NCBI GenBank assembly: GCA_018813405.1
Contig: JAHJBW010000149.1
Location: 1-6,089, forward strand
Length of the DNA: 6,089 bases
Source: Candidatus Margulisiibacteriota bacterium
Lineage (GTDB): Bacteria > Margulisbacteria > WOR-1 > XYC2-FULL-46-14 > JAHJBW01
Reading direction: 5' to 3'
In this document: piece after piece, positions 1 to 5,466 of the stretch
How positions within the stretch are numbered: position 1 is the stretch's first letter
How the letters are laid out: the number at the start of each line of letters is the position of its first letter
Notes under the pieces: model-generated
The model's input: the letters and a program-made list of their open reading frames with translations, nothing else
What the model was told of the DNA's origin: nothing
Database searches by the model: none
Program-made: the position numbers and the translations under genes

Positions 1-282
1 GTCGCTTTTGCAAAGGGGCTGCCAGGTGGCCGACCAGTACTTGCCGCTCTCGTCGTCCCTTATAAAAACATACCTGCCTGGCTGGTCGATCGGTACAGAA
101 TTGTAGCGATAGCGCGTGATGCGTTTGTTTTTTGGGTCGCGGTCAAAGGAATATCCTCCGGCGGTGTTCGAAACTATGCCGCCATATTCTCCGCCGCCAA
201 TGTAGTTTATCCATGGGGTGGGAGTGTCGGGCCGGGTCAAAACATACTCCTTTTTCTCGTTGTCAAAGTAACCGTACTTCAC
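1..282 (-). CDS. GH94 family glycoside phosphorylase, N-terminal 94 residues (runs off left edge)
   Basis: Reading leftwards from a GTG at 282-280, the frame is open to the window edge and encodes the first 94 residues of a GH94 enzyme (cellobiose / chitobiose phosphorylase family), whose members are usually about 800 residues long. They cleave beta-linked disaccharides with inorganic phosphate, giving a sugar 1-phosphate, normally in the cytoplasm. Family-typical stretches visible are KYGYFDN (2-8), TRPDTPTPWINY (16-27), SNTAGGYSF (38-46), ITRYRYNSVP (55-64) and WSATWQP (83-89). The GTG is chosen because homology starts there, the GH42 stop overlaps it (GTGA, 279-282), and an AAAGGAG Shine-Dalgarno lies 8 nt upstream. 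The catalytic Asp region is outside the window, so the substrate (cellobiose, chitobiose, laminaribiose and others) cannot be assigned. It is about 60% identical by eye to the GH94 at the right end. Confidence 0.9.
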   Translation of the reverse strand, partial: MKYGYFDNEKKEYVLTRPDTPTPWINYIGGGEYGGIVSNTAGGYSFDRDPKNKRITRYRYNSVPIDQPGRYVFIRDDESGKYWSATWQPLCKSD

Positions 283-2066
283 AGGTCGATCTCCTTTCTG
301 ATCCTCTCGACCAGCGCTTCGTTCCCCGGTTTCGTCAGATTGGGGAAAAGGCTGAAATTCGCATATATCAATTTGCCTTTCCCGATCTCGATCACGCCAA
401 GGTTGGGCTGGCCTTCTGTCTTAAAGCCTGTTATATTGTTCGCCAGGCCTTCGACAGAGATATCTTCTTCTATTATTTCGCATGATAGGTTTTGAGATTT
501 CACTATATTTGATATAAGAGGGGTAGGATACAAATGCCCCATTTCATCCTTCATGCCAAAGCGCGCTTCGGTCACGACCTTGCCCCCGTCTTCCAAAAAC
601 TCCCTTAAATGCTCGAATTGCTTTTTGCTCAGGGTATATGGATTGGTCAGAAGCAGCACTTCACATTCCAGTTCGCCCTGTTCCAACTGTTCATCAAAAA
701 GGAATTCCGCTCCATAGGGATGGACAAGACGATAAGCTCCGGCCAGGGAATTGAGCCCGTAGAACATGCCTATCTCGCCGCGGCCGCAAAACCAGATGGG
801 AGGACAGGGGCGTGGAAAGCCTTCCTCCTGGAAGGTCTGGATCTCACTCGTTTTTGAGTGGTATATGGCAAGTCGATTTGTTGGAAGGCGAAAAATCGAT
901 TTTTCGCCTTCATAGGATTTAATGATCTCTTTTACCGCCTGCAATCTATCCGAAGGCGATCCGTCCGCGTTCAACAGCCCAAATCCTCCGGTCTCCGAGC
1001 CAAAAAGCGGAGGCCTCCAATTAAAGTACATTATGCCTTTGGCGCCATGCTCGACGAGTATTTTTGTCCAGCGTTTTATCTCTTCTCCTGTCACCCTGCC
1101 TGGATACCCCCACCTGACATTGGGGCCGGCCTGCAGTTCCATTACCCAGAACTCCGCCTTGTTCTGCTTGCAGACGCCTTTCCAGTAGTCGGCGATCTGT
1201 GCCAGCGACTCGTCGGGGTTCATCGTGCCTTTGGGGTAAATGTCCCATCCAAACCAGTCCATGCCCCTGGCGATCACGGAATGGTCCGGTATTCGATTGG
1301 GAATGCTGGTAAAGCTGTTGGTGCCTATCTTGTGTGTTCTATCGTGTTTGCGGACTATCTCTTTCAAGAACAGCAGCCATTCGGAAATGCTCTCGGATTT
1401 AAAACGGAACCAATCGAGATAAATATGCGGATTGCCCGCGTCCCACATTCCTCCTTTGGGGGTTTTGATCTCCGAAAAGTTCGAAAAAGTTTCCACCCAG
1501 AATTTCGTCCCCCAGGCCGCGTTCAGTCTGTCGATCGACCCGTATTTATTCTTTGCCCAGTTAAGAAAGGCTTTCCGTGTGGCTTCGCAATGGCACCAGT
1601 CCTTGTTCTCGGTAAGGTCAAGCGGGGGATAGCCTGGCTCGTTGTCCAACTGCCACATAAAAAGAGAAGGGTGCCGGGAGTAGCGAGACGCGAGTTTCTC
1701 GACTAAACGTTTGGCGTACCTTCTAAAGTTGGGATTGTCGCGGCAAGCGTTGGGGCGCGGGCCGTATTCAGGGTGCTTACTGCCATCATGGGCTATCGGA
1801 AGAATGTCTGGATATCTTGATATTAACCACTGGGGCGCCTGGGCTATGGCTGTTCCAAGAATAACTTTCAGCCCGTGCTTGCCGCAAAGGTCCATGGCGG
1901 CGTCGAGTTCCTTGAACTTGAAACTGCTGTCGCCGGGCTCCAGCCAGTCCCATGCCATTTCCCCGAAACGGACCACTTCAAAGCCAGTTCCCTTGATCTG
2001 GGCAAATGCCTGGTCCCAGTATTCTTTTGGCCATTGGTCAGGATAAAAAGTTACGCCGAAATACAT
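279..2066 (-). CDS. GH42 family beta-galactosidase-type glycoside hydrolase, lacking the usual C-terminal domain
   Basis: This 595-residue protein has the GH42 architecture: a TIM barrel (about 1-385) followed by the trimerisation domain (about 396-595). GH42 enzymes are retaining exo-hydrolases, mostly of beta-galactosides and sometimes alpha-L-arabinopyranosides. Visible motifs are GVTFYPDQWP (4-13), VVRFGEMAWDWLEP (31-44), WQLDNEPG with the acid/base Glu143, and WVMELQAGPN with the nucleophile Glu310. There is no signal peptide, so it should act in the cytoplasm on imported sugar. The family is commonly about 650-700 residues. Here the chain ends just after GKGKLIYANFSLFP (about 561-574) and a short helix, so the small C-terminal beta domain is absent. 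Of the four zinc-site cysteines seen in some GH42 enzymes, C108, C158 and C160 are present but the fourth position appears to be Thr163. The ATG at 2066 lacks a clear Shine-Dalgarno. The gene lies 26 bp after glmS and overlaps the next GH94 by 4 bp. Exact substrate is unknown. Confidence 0.93.
   Translation of the reverse strand: MYFGVTFYPDQWPKEYWDQAFAQIKGTGFEVVRFGEMAWDWLEPGDSSFKFKELDAAMDLCGKHGLKVILGTAIAQAPQWLISRYPDILPIAHDGSKHPEYGPRPNACRDNPNFRRYAKRLVEKLASRYSRHPSLFMWQLDNEPGYPPLDLTENKDWCHCEATRKAFLNWAKNKYGSIDRLNAAWGTKFWVETFSNFSEIKTPKGGMWDAGNPHIYLDWFRFKSESISEWLLFLKEIVRKHDRTHKIGTNSFTSIPNRIPDHSVIARGMDWFGWDIYPKGTMNPDESLAQIADYWKGVCKQNKAEFWVMELQAGPNVRWGYPGRVTGEEIKRWTKILVEHGAKGIMYFNWRPPLFGSETGGFGLLNADGSPSDRLQAVKEIIKSYEGEKSIFRLPTNRLAIYHSKTSEIQTFQEEGFPRPCPPIWFCGRGEIGMFYGLNSLAGAYRLVHPYGAEFLFDEQLEQGELECEVLLLTNPYTLSKKQFEHLREFLEDGGKVVTEARFGMKDEMGHLYPTPLISNIVKSQNLSCEIIEEDISVEGLANNITGFKTEGQPNLGVIEIGKGKLIYANFSLFPNLTKPGNEALVERIRKEIDL
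291..297 (-). promoter_or_regulatory. Ribosome-binding site of the left GH94 gene, inside the GH42 3' end
   Basis: The minus strand reads AAAGGAG here, 8 nt before the GTG at 282. This strong Shine-Dalgarno supports the GTG start. With the 4-nt GTGA overlap it suggests translational coupling to GH42. Confidence 0.75.
845..860. repeat. Small inverted repeat inside the GH42 gene
   Basis: CACTC (845-849) and GAGTG (856-860) form a perfect 5-bp inverted repeat around a T-rich 6-nt loop, 23 bp from the larger 28-bp palindrome. It is short enough to be chance and is listed because of its neighbour. Confidence 0.3.
884..911. repeat. Perfect 28-bp palindrome inside the GH42 coding sequence
   Basis: Each half-arm reads GAAGGCGAAAAATC on its own strand, with the centre between 897 and 898. 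All 14 pairs match and the symmetry breaks immediately outside. In the GH42 frame it encodes residues 386-395 (EGEKSIFRLP), at the junction between TIM barrel and trimerisation domain. In RNA it could fold as a stem of about 12 bp with a tiny ATCGAT-derived loop. No second copy is seen in the window. It may be a protein-coding palindromic insertion, a DNA site, or chance. Confidence 0.85.
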
Positions 2067-2077
2067 GATTGTGAATT

Positions 2078-2107
2078 ATTATATCACGTTGTTTATTCGA
2101 CTGTAAC
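2078..2107 (-). promoter_or_regulatory. Possible internal promoter for GH42, overlapping the glmS 3' end
   Basis: The minus strand carries a perfect TATAAT (2083-2078) with GTTACA (2107-2102, four of six matches to TTGACA) 18 bp upstream. Transcription would start near 2070, leaving only about 3-4 nt before the GH42 ATG at 2066. GH42 has no recognisable Shine-Dalgarno, which fits a nearly leaderless transcript. AT-rich intergenic DNA can produce TATAAT by chance, so this is tentative. Confidence 0.35.
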
Positions 2108-3931
2108 TGACTTTGCCAGATTGCGGGGTTGGTCCACGTGACAGCCGCGTTTGACGGCTATGTAGTAAGCGAAAAGCTGCAGGGGTATCACTGCCAGGAT
2201 AGTTGAAAGGTCCGAGGATGTGGGGGGTATATAGATCACATCCTGGGCCTTTTCTTTTATTTCGTTGTCGCCTTTGGTGGCAATGGCAATTACATTTCCG
2301 CCCCGCGCGTTGACCTCTTCTATGTTGCCCAGGATCTTTTCATAGCGTCTGCCCAGAAGCGCCAGCACAACTACCGGCATGTTCTTGTCGATAAGCGCGA
2401 TCGGCCCATGCTTCATTTCTGCCGCCGGGTATCCTTCGGCGTGAATGTATGATATTTCTTTTAGCTTTAAAGCGCCTTCCAGTGCTATAGGAAAGCCTTT
2501 TCCTCTTCCCAGGAAAAGGGCGTTGTTGGCGTGAAAATATTTTTCCGCTATCTGAGCTACCTCATCCTCTGATTGCAGCAGGTCTTCGATCTTTTGCGGA
2601 ATGGCCATAAGCTCTTTGATCATCTCTTCAGCTTCGTTGCGGTTTATTATCCCGCGTACCTGTCCCATATGAAGGCATAGAAGATAGATGACCGCCAGCT
2701 GGGTGGTAAAGGCTTTGGTCGAGGCCACGCCTATCTCGGGACCGGCGCAGGTATAGATGACCCCGTGCGAATCCCTGGCAATGCTTGACCCTACGACATT
2801 ACAAATGGATATGACCTTTGCGTTCTGCGACTTGGCTTCCAACACGGCCCCAAGGGTATCGGCTGTTTCACCCGATTGGGTAATGGCTATTACCAGTGTG
2901 TTCTCATCTATAATAGGGTTACGGTACCTGAACTCGGCGGCATATTCTACCTCGGTGGGGATATTGACGAACTTTTCCATTATATATTCGCCGGCCAGCC
3001 CCGCGTGCCATGATGTGCCGCAGGCGGTAAAGACCACCCTGTTTATGTTCCTTATCTCTTCTTCCGTAAGGTTGAGTTCGTCAAAGTGCACCTGGCATGA
3101 ATCAAGCTTTATGCGGTCCTTTATTGTGTCGCGTATTGCTTTGGGCTGTTCGTGTATCTCTTTGAGCATGAAATGCGTGTAGCCGCCTTTTTCCGCGGAC
3201 TCCGGATCCCAGGAAATAAAGGATATCTCTTTCTTTACTGTATCGCCATCCAGGTTTTTTAAGCTTATGTCGTCCTGCGTAATAATGGCGATCTCGTTGT
3301 CTTTCAGATATATTACGCGGCTGGTATATTTCAATATGGCGGGAATATCAGAAGAAACAAAAGTTTCGTTCTCCGCGACCCCGACTATTAAAGGACTGCC
3401 GCGGCGGGCGACAACTATTTTGTCCTTTTCGCCTTCATACAGTATGGCCAGGGCAAAAGATCCATGCAGTTTTTTAAGAGCCCTGCTGACCGCGTGTTCC
3501 AGGTCCGTGCCTTTTATATTAAGTTCTTCTTCTATAAGATGCGCGATGACCTCTGTATCCGTGACCGAGGAAAACCGATGCCCGCGCTCTGCCAGCTCCC
3601 TGCGCAGGTGAAGATAATTTTCAATTATGCCGTTATGTACCACGGCTATCTTTTCACTGCAGTCCGAGTGCGGGTGGCTGTTCTCGTCAGAGGGTTTGCC
3701 GTGCGTGGCCCATCTGGTGTGGCCAATGCCGATGTTGCCGTCAATGGGCTTGCGCAGAAGCAGCCTTTCAAGGTCGGCTATCTTTCCCTGGCATTTTTGC
3801 AGGAAAAGCCGGGCGTCCTTTAGCGTTGCCACCCCGGCTGAATCGTAGCCGCGGTATTCCAGTTTTTTGAGCCCTTCAACTATAAAGGGCAGGGCGTCTC
3901 TTTTGCCTATATATCCAAATATTCCGCACAT
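2093..3931 (-). CDS. glmS: Glutamine--fructose-6-phosphate aminotransferase (isomerizing)
   Basis: GlmS makes glucosamine 6-phosphate from fructose 6-phosphate and glutamine, the first committed step towards UDP-GlcNAc; it is cytoplasmic and usually a dimer. The 612 residues match the usual length. The N-terminal class II glutaminase domain (about 2-220) starts MCGIFGYIG, so Cys2 becomes the N-terminal nucleophile, and has GHTRWATHG (70-78), HNGIIENY (99-106) and DTE (125-127). Two SIS sugar-isomerase domains follow, with TACGTSWHAG (302-311), TQSGETADT (351-359) and AEMKHGPIAL (504-513). E492, H508 and K607 correspond to the isomerase residues known in E. coli GlmS, and the end LAKSVTVE is fully conserved. 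The start is set by MCGIFG and by a GAGGA ribosome site 6 nt upstream. It sits between a sugar-binding protein and GH42. The 47-bp leader is too short for a glmS ribozyme. Confidence 0.98.
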   Translation of the reverse strand: MCGIFGYIGKRDALPFIVEGLKKLEYRGYDSAGVATLKDARLFLQKCQGKIADLERLLLRKPIDGNIGIGHTRWATHGKPSDENSHPHSDCSEKIAVVHNGIIENYLHLRRELAERGHRFSSVTDTEVIAHLIEEELNIKGTDLEHAVSRALKKLHGSFALAILYEGEKDKIVVARRGSPLIVGVAENETFVSSDIPAILKYTSRVIYLKDNEIAIITQDDISLKNLDGDTVKKEISFISWDPESAEKGGYTHFMLKEIHEQPKAIRDTIKDRIKLDSCQVHFDELNLTEEEIRNINRVVFTACGTSWHAGLAGEYIMEKFVNIPTEVEYAAEFRYRNPIIDENTLVIAITQSGETADTLGAVLEAKSQNAKVISICNVVGSSIARDSHGVIYTCAGPEIGVASTKAFTTQLAVIYLLCLHMGQVRGIINRNEAEEMIKELMAIPQKIEDLLQSEDEVAQIAEKYFHANNALFLGRGKGFPIALEGALKLKEISYIHAEGYPAAEMKHGPIALIDKNMPVVVLALLGRRYEKILGNIEEVNARGGNVIAIATKGDNEIKEKAQDVIYIPPTSSDLSTILAVIPLQLFAYYIAVKRGCHVDQPRNLAKSVTVE

Positions 3932-3948
3932 ATTTTGTCCTCAAAATA
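3931..3948 (-). promoter_or_regulatory. Hairpin with the glmS ribosome-binding site in its loop
   Basis: On the minus strand TATTTTG (3948-3942) and CAAAATA (3937-3931) form a perfect 7-bp inverted repeat around a 4-nt loop, AGGA. The loop plus the preceding G is the GAGGA Shine-Dalgarno of glmS, and the last paired base is the A of the ATG. The stem is mostly A-U and should be weak. It could present the ribosome site, or let temperature or a bound factor affect glmS translation; that role is inference. Confidence 0.55.
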
Positions 3949-3980
3949 CCCCGAGCCCCGAGCTTGTCGAGGGGGGGGCT
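3949..3980. repeat. GC-rich palindromic element between the binding-protein gene and glmS
   Basis: The core CCCCGAGCTTGTCGAGGGG (3956-3974) has CCCC/GGGG arms, opposed GA steps that could form tandem G-A pairs, and a closing G-C around CTTGT. From memory it resembles an intergenic palindrome (CCTTCGACAAGCTCAGG type) found in many unrelated bacterial genomes. CCCCGAG is repeated in tandem at 3949-3955 and 3956-3962, and eight Gs run from 3971. In the transcript, AGCCCC (3980-3975) can also pair with GGGGCT (3959-3954). A stem here could protect the upstream binding-protein message or act as a partial terminator. There is no long U run after it, only TATTTTG. Confidence 0.6.
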
Positions 3981-5316
3981 ATTTCCCCTGGTTGATGACG
4001 GATTCCATTTCCTGTTTGCCAAGTTTCAGCTGGTCGGCGATGTCCTGTTTATTCAGGGGCCCTCTGGCTGAAGTTACCTTGTCCCAGATAATACCGAAAC
4101 GCCTGGTCAGCATGGGCTCAAGCAGTCCCCATGGCGGTATGCAGGGATAGGTCTTGCCATACTGGATGGCTTCTTTGAACTTTTTCCTGGCAGGGTCTAC
4201 CGAAAAGAACGGATCGTTGAACACCGAAAGTTTTGCCGGCAAAAATCCCGAAGCCTTTGAATAAGAAAGCTGGGCATCTTTGTCGGTGGTCAGGAACTTG
4301 ACCACTTTAAAGGATGCCTCTTTGTTCTTTGAAGCCTTGAATATGGCCAGGTTAGAGCCGCCCACAAAGGTATATTGTCCTTTAGGTCCTTTAGGGTAGG
4401 GCACTACGCCGTAGTTTTTGGCAGTAATGGTCTCGGCGGCGCCTCCCTGCTGTCCCGGCGTGGTAAGGGTCCTGACCTCGTAAGGTCCGTCAAAGTAAAT
4501 AGCGACCGAACCCTGGTTGAAGTTAGAAGAGACCTGGGCGGTGTTGAACTCCAAATATTCCGGCGGCACAAAGCCTGCCTTGGCCAGGTTAATGTAAAAG
4601 TATACGCCCTCAAGCGCCTCCGGTGAATCAAGGGCCGAAACATTGTAGTCCGACCCAAAGTAATCCCCGCCCGCGCCCCATATCCAGGGAGAGATGTTGT
4701 GGACAACGTTCCAGTCGTTCTTGCCGGGCATTCCCAGCGGGACAATTTCCAATCCCTCAATTACCAGTTTGGCATCTTTTATCTTTTTCAGGGTGCTTTT
4801 GAATGAGTCCCATGTCAAGAGGTCTTTCTCTGTCAGGCCCAGTTTGCGGAAGACATCTTTACGGTAGTACAGGCATCGGGCGTCAACTATCCAGGGAATG
4901 GCAGTGACCTGGCCCGAGCCGATTATGCCCGAGGTCGCCCAGGCCGCGGGGACGAAAGCTTCAGGCCCGCCAAGTTCGGCTGTTTTTCCGCTCATGTCCC
5001 AAAGGGCTCCCATGGCGGAGATCGATCCCACCCAGGTTGAACCTACCTGGACTATGTCGGGAACGTCCCTTGAAGTGGCCGCGGTGGTAAGCTTGGTCCA
5101 GGCGGCTCCCCAGTCAACAGAAGTGACCTTTACTTTAATGTCGGGGTTCTTCTCTTCAAACTTTTTCAGTATCTCTTCAACGTCCCTGACCGGTTCTATG
5201 GAATTGGGCATTATCCACATGTTCAAGGTTACCGGTCCTTTGTTTTCTTGCGGCGCGCAGGAGAGTGTAACGAACATCAACGAGACAAGTAGAATTGCGG
5301 CAGCGATCTTTCTCAT
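3979..5316 (-). CDS. ABC transporter sugar-binding lipoprotein (solute-binding family 1)
   Basis: This encodes 445 residues of an extracellular solute-binding protein that delivers a sugar or oligosaccharide to an ABC importer. The N-terminus is a lipoprotein signal: MRK, a hydrophobic stretch (4-18), then TLSC with the lipid-attachment Cys20. The mature part has family features: EEILKKFEEKNPDIKVKV (47-64), DVPDIVQVGSTW (84-95), then YFDGPYEVRTL, VVPYPKG and FVGGSNLAIF in the second half, and KVVKFLTTDKDAQ near the end. The ATG at 5316 is preferred over one 57 bp upstream because it starts directly at the signal peptide and has AAGGGAG 8 nt upstream. It is the first gene of the minus-strand operon, followed by glmS after 47 bp. 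Permease genes normally next to such a gene are absent, so the importer partners must lie elsewhere. GH94 and GH42 neighbours suggest a beta-linked oligosaccharide, but the ligand is not visible. Confidence 0.95.
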   Translation of the reverse strand: MRKIAAAILLVSLMFVTLSCAPQENKGPVTLNMWIMPNSIEPVRDVEEILKKFEEKNPDIKVKVTSVDWGAAWTKLTTAATSRDVPDIVQVGSTWVGSISAMGALWDMSGKTAELGGPEAFVPAAWATSGIIGSGQVTAIPWIVDARCLYYRKDVFRKLGLTEKDLLTWDSFKSTLKKIKDAKLVIEGLEIVPLGMPGKNDWNVVHNISPWIWGAGGDYFGSDYNVSALDSPEALEGVYFYINLAKAGFVPPEYLEFNTAQVSSNFNQGSVAIYFDGPYEVRTLTTPGQQGGAAETITAKNYGVVPYPKGPKGQYTFVGGSNLAIFKASKNKEASFKVVKFLTTDKDAQLSYSKASGFLPAKLSVFNDPFFSVDPARKKFKEAIQYGKTYPCIPPWGLLEPMLTRRFGIIWDKVTSARGPLNKQDIADQLKLGKQEMESVINQGK

Positions 5317-5324
5317 TTTTTTTG

Positions 5325-5331
5325 CTCCCTT
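5325..5331 (-). promoter_or_regulatory. Ribosome-binding site that fixes the start of the binding-protein gene
   Basis: The minus strand reads AAGGGAG, then CAAAAAAA, then ATG at 5316. This 8-nt spacing favours the 5316 start over the upstream in-frame ATG at 5373, which would put 19 charged and polar residues before the lipoprotein signal. Confidence 0.8.
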
Positions 5332-5349
5332 TCCAAATGGATTTATCGA

Positions 5350-5358
5350 ATTATACCA
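5350..5358 (-). promoter_or_regulatory. Extended -10 promoter for the binding-protein/glmS/GH42/GH94 operon
   Basis: The minus strand reads TGGTATAAT, a perfect TATAAT (5355-5350) with the TGn extension. No good -35 lies 16-18 bp upstream, which is usual for extended -10 promoters; TTGACC occurs but only 12 bp away. Transcription would begin near 5343, giving a leader of about 27 nt that includes the ribosome site. An imperfect palindrome, CCAAAATATGG (5366-5356), overlaps it and could be a repressor site. Confidence 0.6.
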
Positions 5359-5404
5359 TATTTTGGAGGTCAAAACGTCTCATATATGTATCGGAAGAGA
5401 ATGG

Positions 5405-5421
5405 CAAAAATTTCACTTTTG
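5405..5421. promoter_or_regulatory. Imperfect palindrome in the divergent intergenic region, possible operator
   Basis: CAAAAATTTCACTTTTG matches its reverse complement at six of eight pairs. It lies in the 150-bp gap between the divergent genes (5317-5466), about 50 bp upstream of the predicted right GH94 transcription start. That position would suit a sugar-responsive regulator. The AT-rich composition makes chance matches likely, and no regulator gene is in the window. An 8-bp palindrome, CATATATG, lies nearby at 5381-5388. Confidence 0.25.
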
Positions 5422-5429
5422 GAATCAGT

Positions 5430-5459
5430 TTGACTAGCATTGCCAATTTAAGCTAGAAT
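5430..5459 (+). promoter_or_regulatory. Promoter of the right GH94 gene, predicting a leaderless transcript
   Basis: TTGACT (5430-5435, five of six) and TAGAAT (5454-5459, five of six) are separated by 18 bp. The expected start, about 7 bp after the -10, falls at 5466-5467, on the A of the ATG. No Shine-Dalgarno precedes this ATG. A second -10-like TATAAT (5461-5466) abuts the start codon, but its only -35 candidate, TTGCCA (5440-5445), is 15 bp away and would start transcription inside the gene. Confidence 0.5.
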
Positions 5460-5466
5460 TTATAAT

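Noticed and set aside
132..485. A 117-codon plus-strand open frame over the GH42/GH94 junction
   Set aside because: It is antisense to two well-supported genes and reads as low-information Arg/Cys-rich protein.
858..1706. A 282-codon open frame on the plus strand antisense to GH42
   Set aside because: It is opposite a gene with intact catalytic motifs, has no recognisable family signature or ribosome site, and looks like a by-product of GH42 codon use.
2072..2090. CRP-like site (TGTGA ... TCACG) between glmS and GH42
   Set aside because: The half-sites are 9 bp apart rather than the 6 bp of a CRP site, and the inner bases do not match.
3932..3978. glmS ribozyme riboswitch upstream of glmS
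   Set aside because: The gap to the previous stop is only 47 bp and lacks ribozyme-like structure; the known ribozyme needs well over 100 nt.
3949..3980. Rho-independent terminator ending the binding-protein transcript
   Set aside because: The stem is GC-rich but is followed only by TATTTTG, not a U run, so at most partial termination is likely; recorded as a palindromic element instead.
5317..5373. Upstream ATG at 5373 as the start of the binding-protein gene
   Set aside because: It would place 19 non-signal residues before a clear lipoprotein signal and would overlap the -10 promoter, while ATG 5316 has a good ribosome site.
4898..5437. A 179-codon plus-strand open frame spanning the binding-protein 5' half and the intergenic region
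   Set aside because: It is antisense to the lipoprotein gene and its operon promoter, has no family resemblance and no ribosome site.
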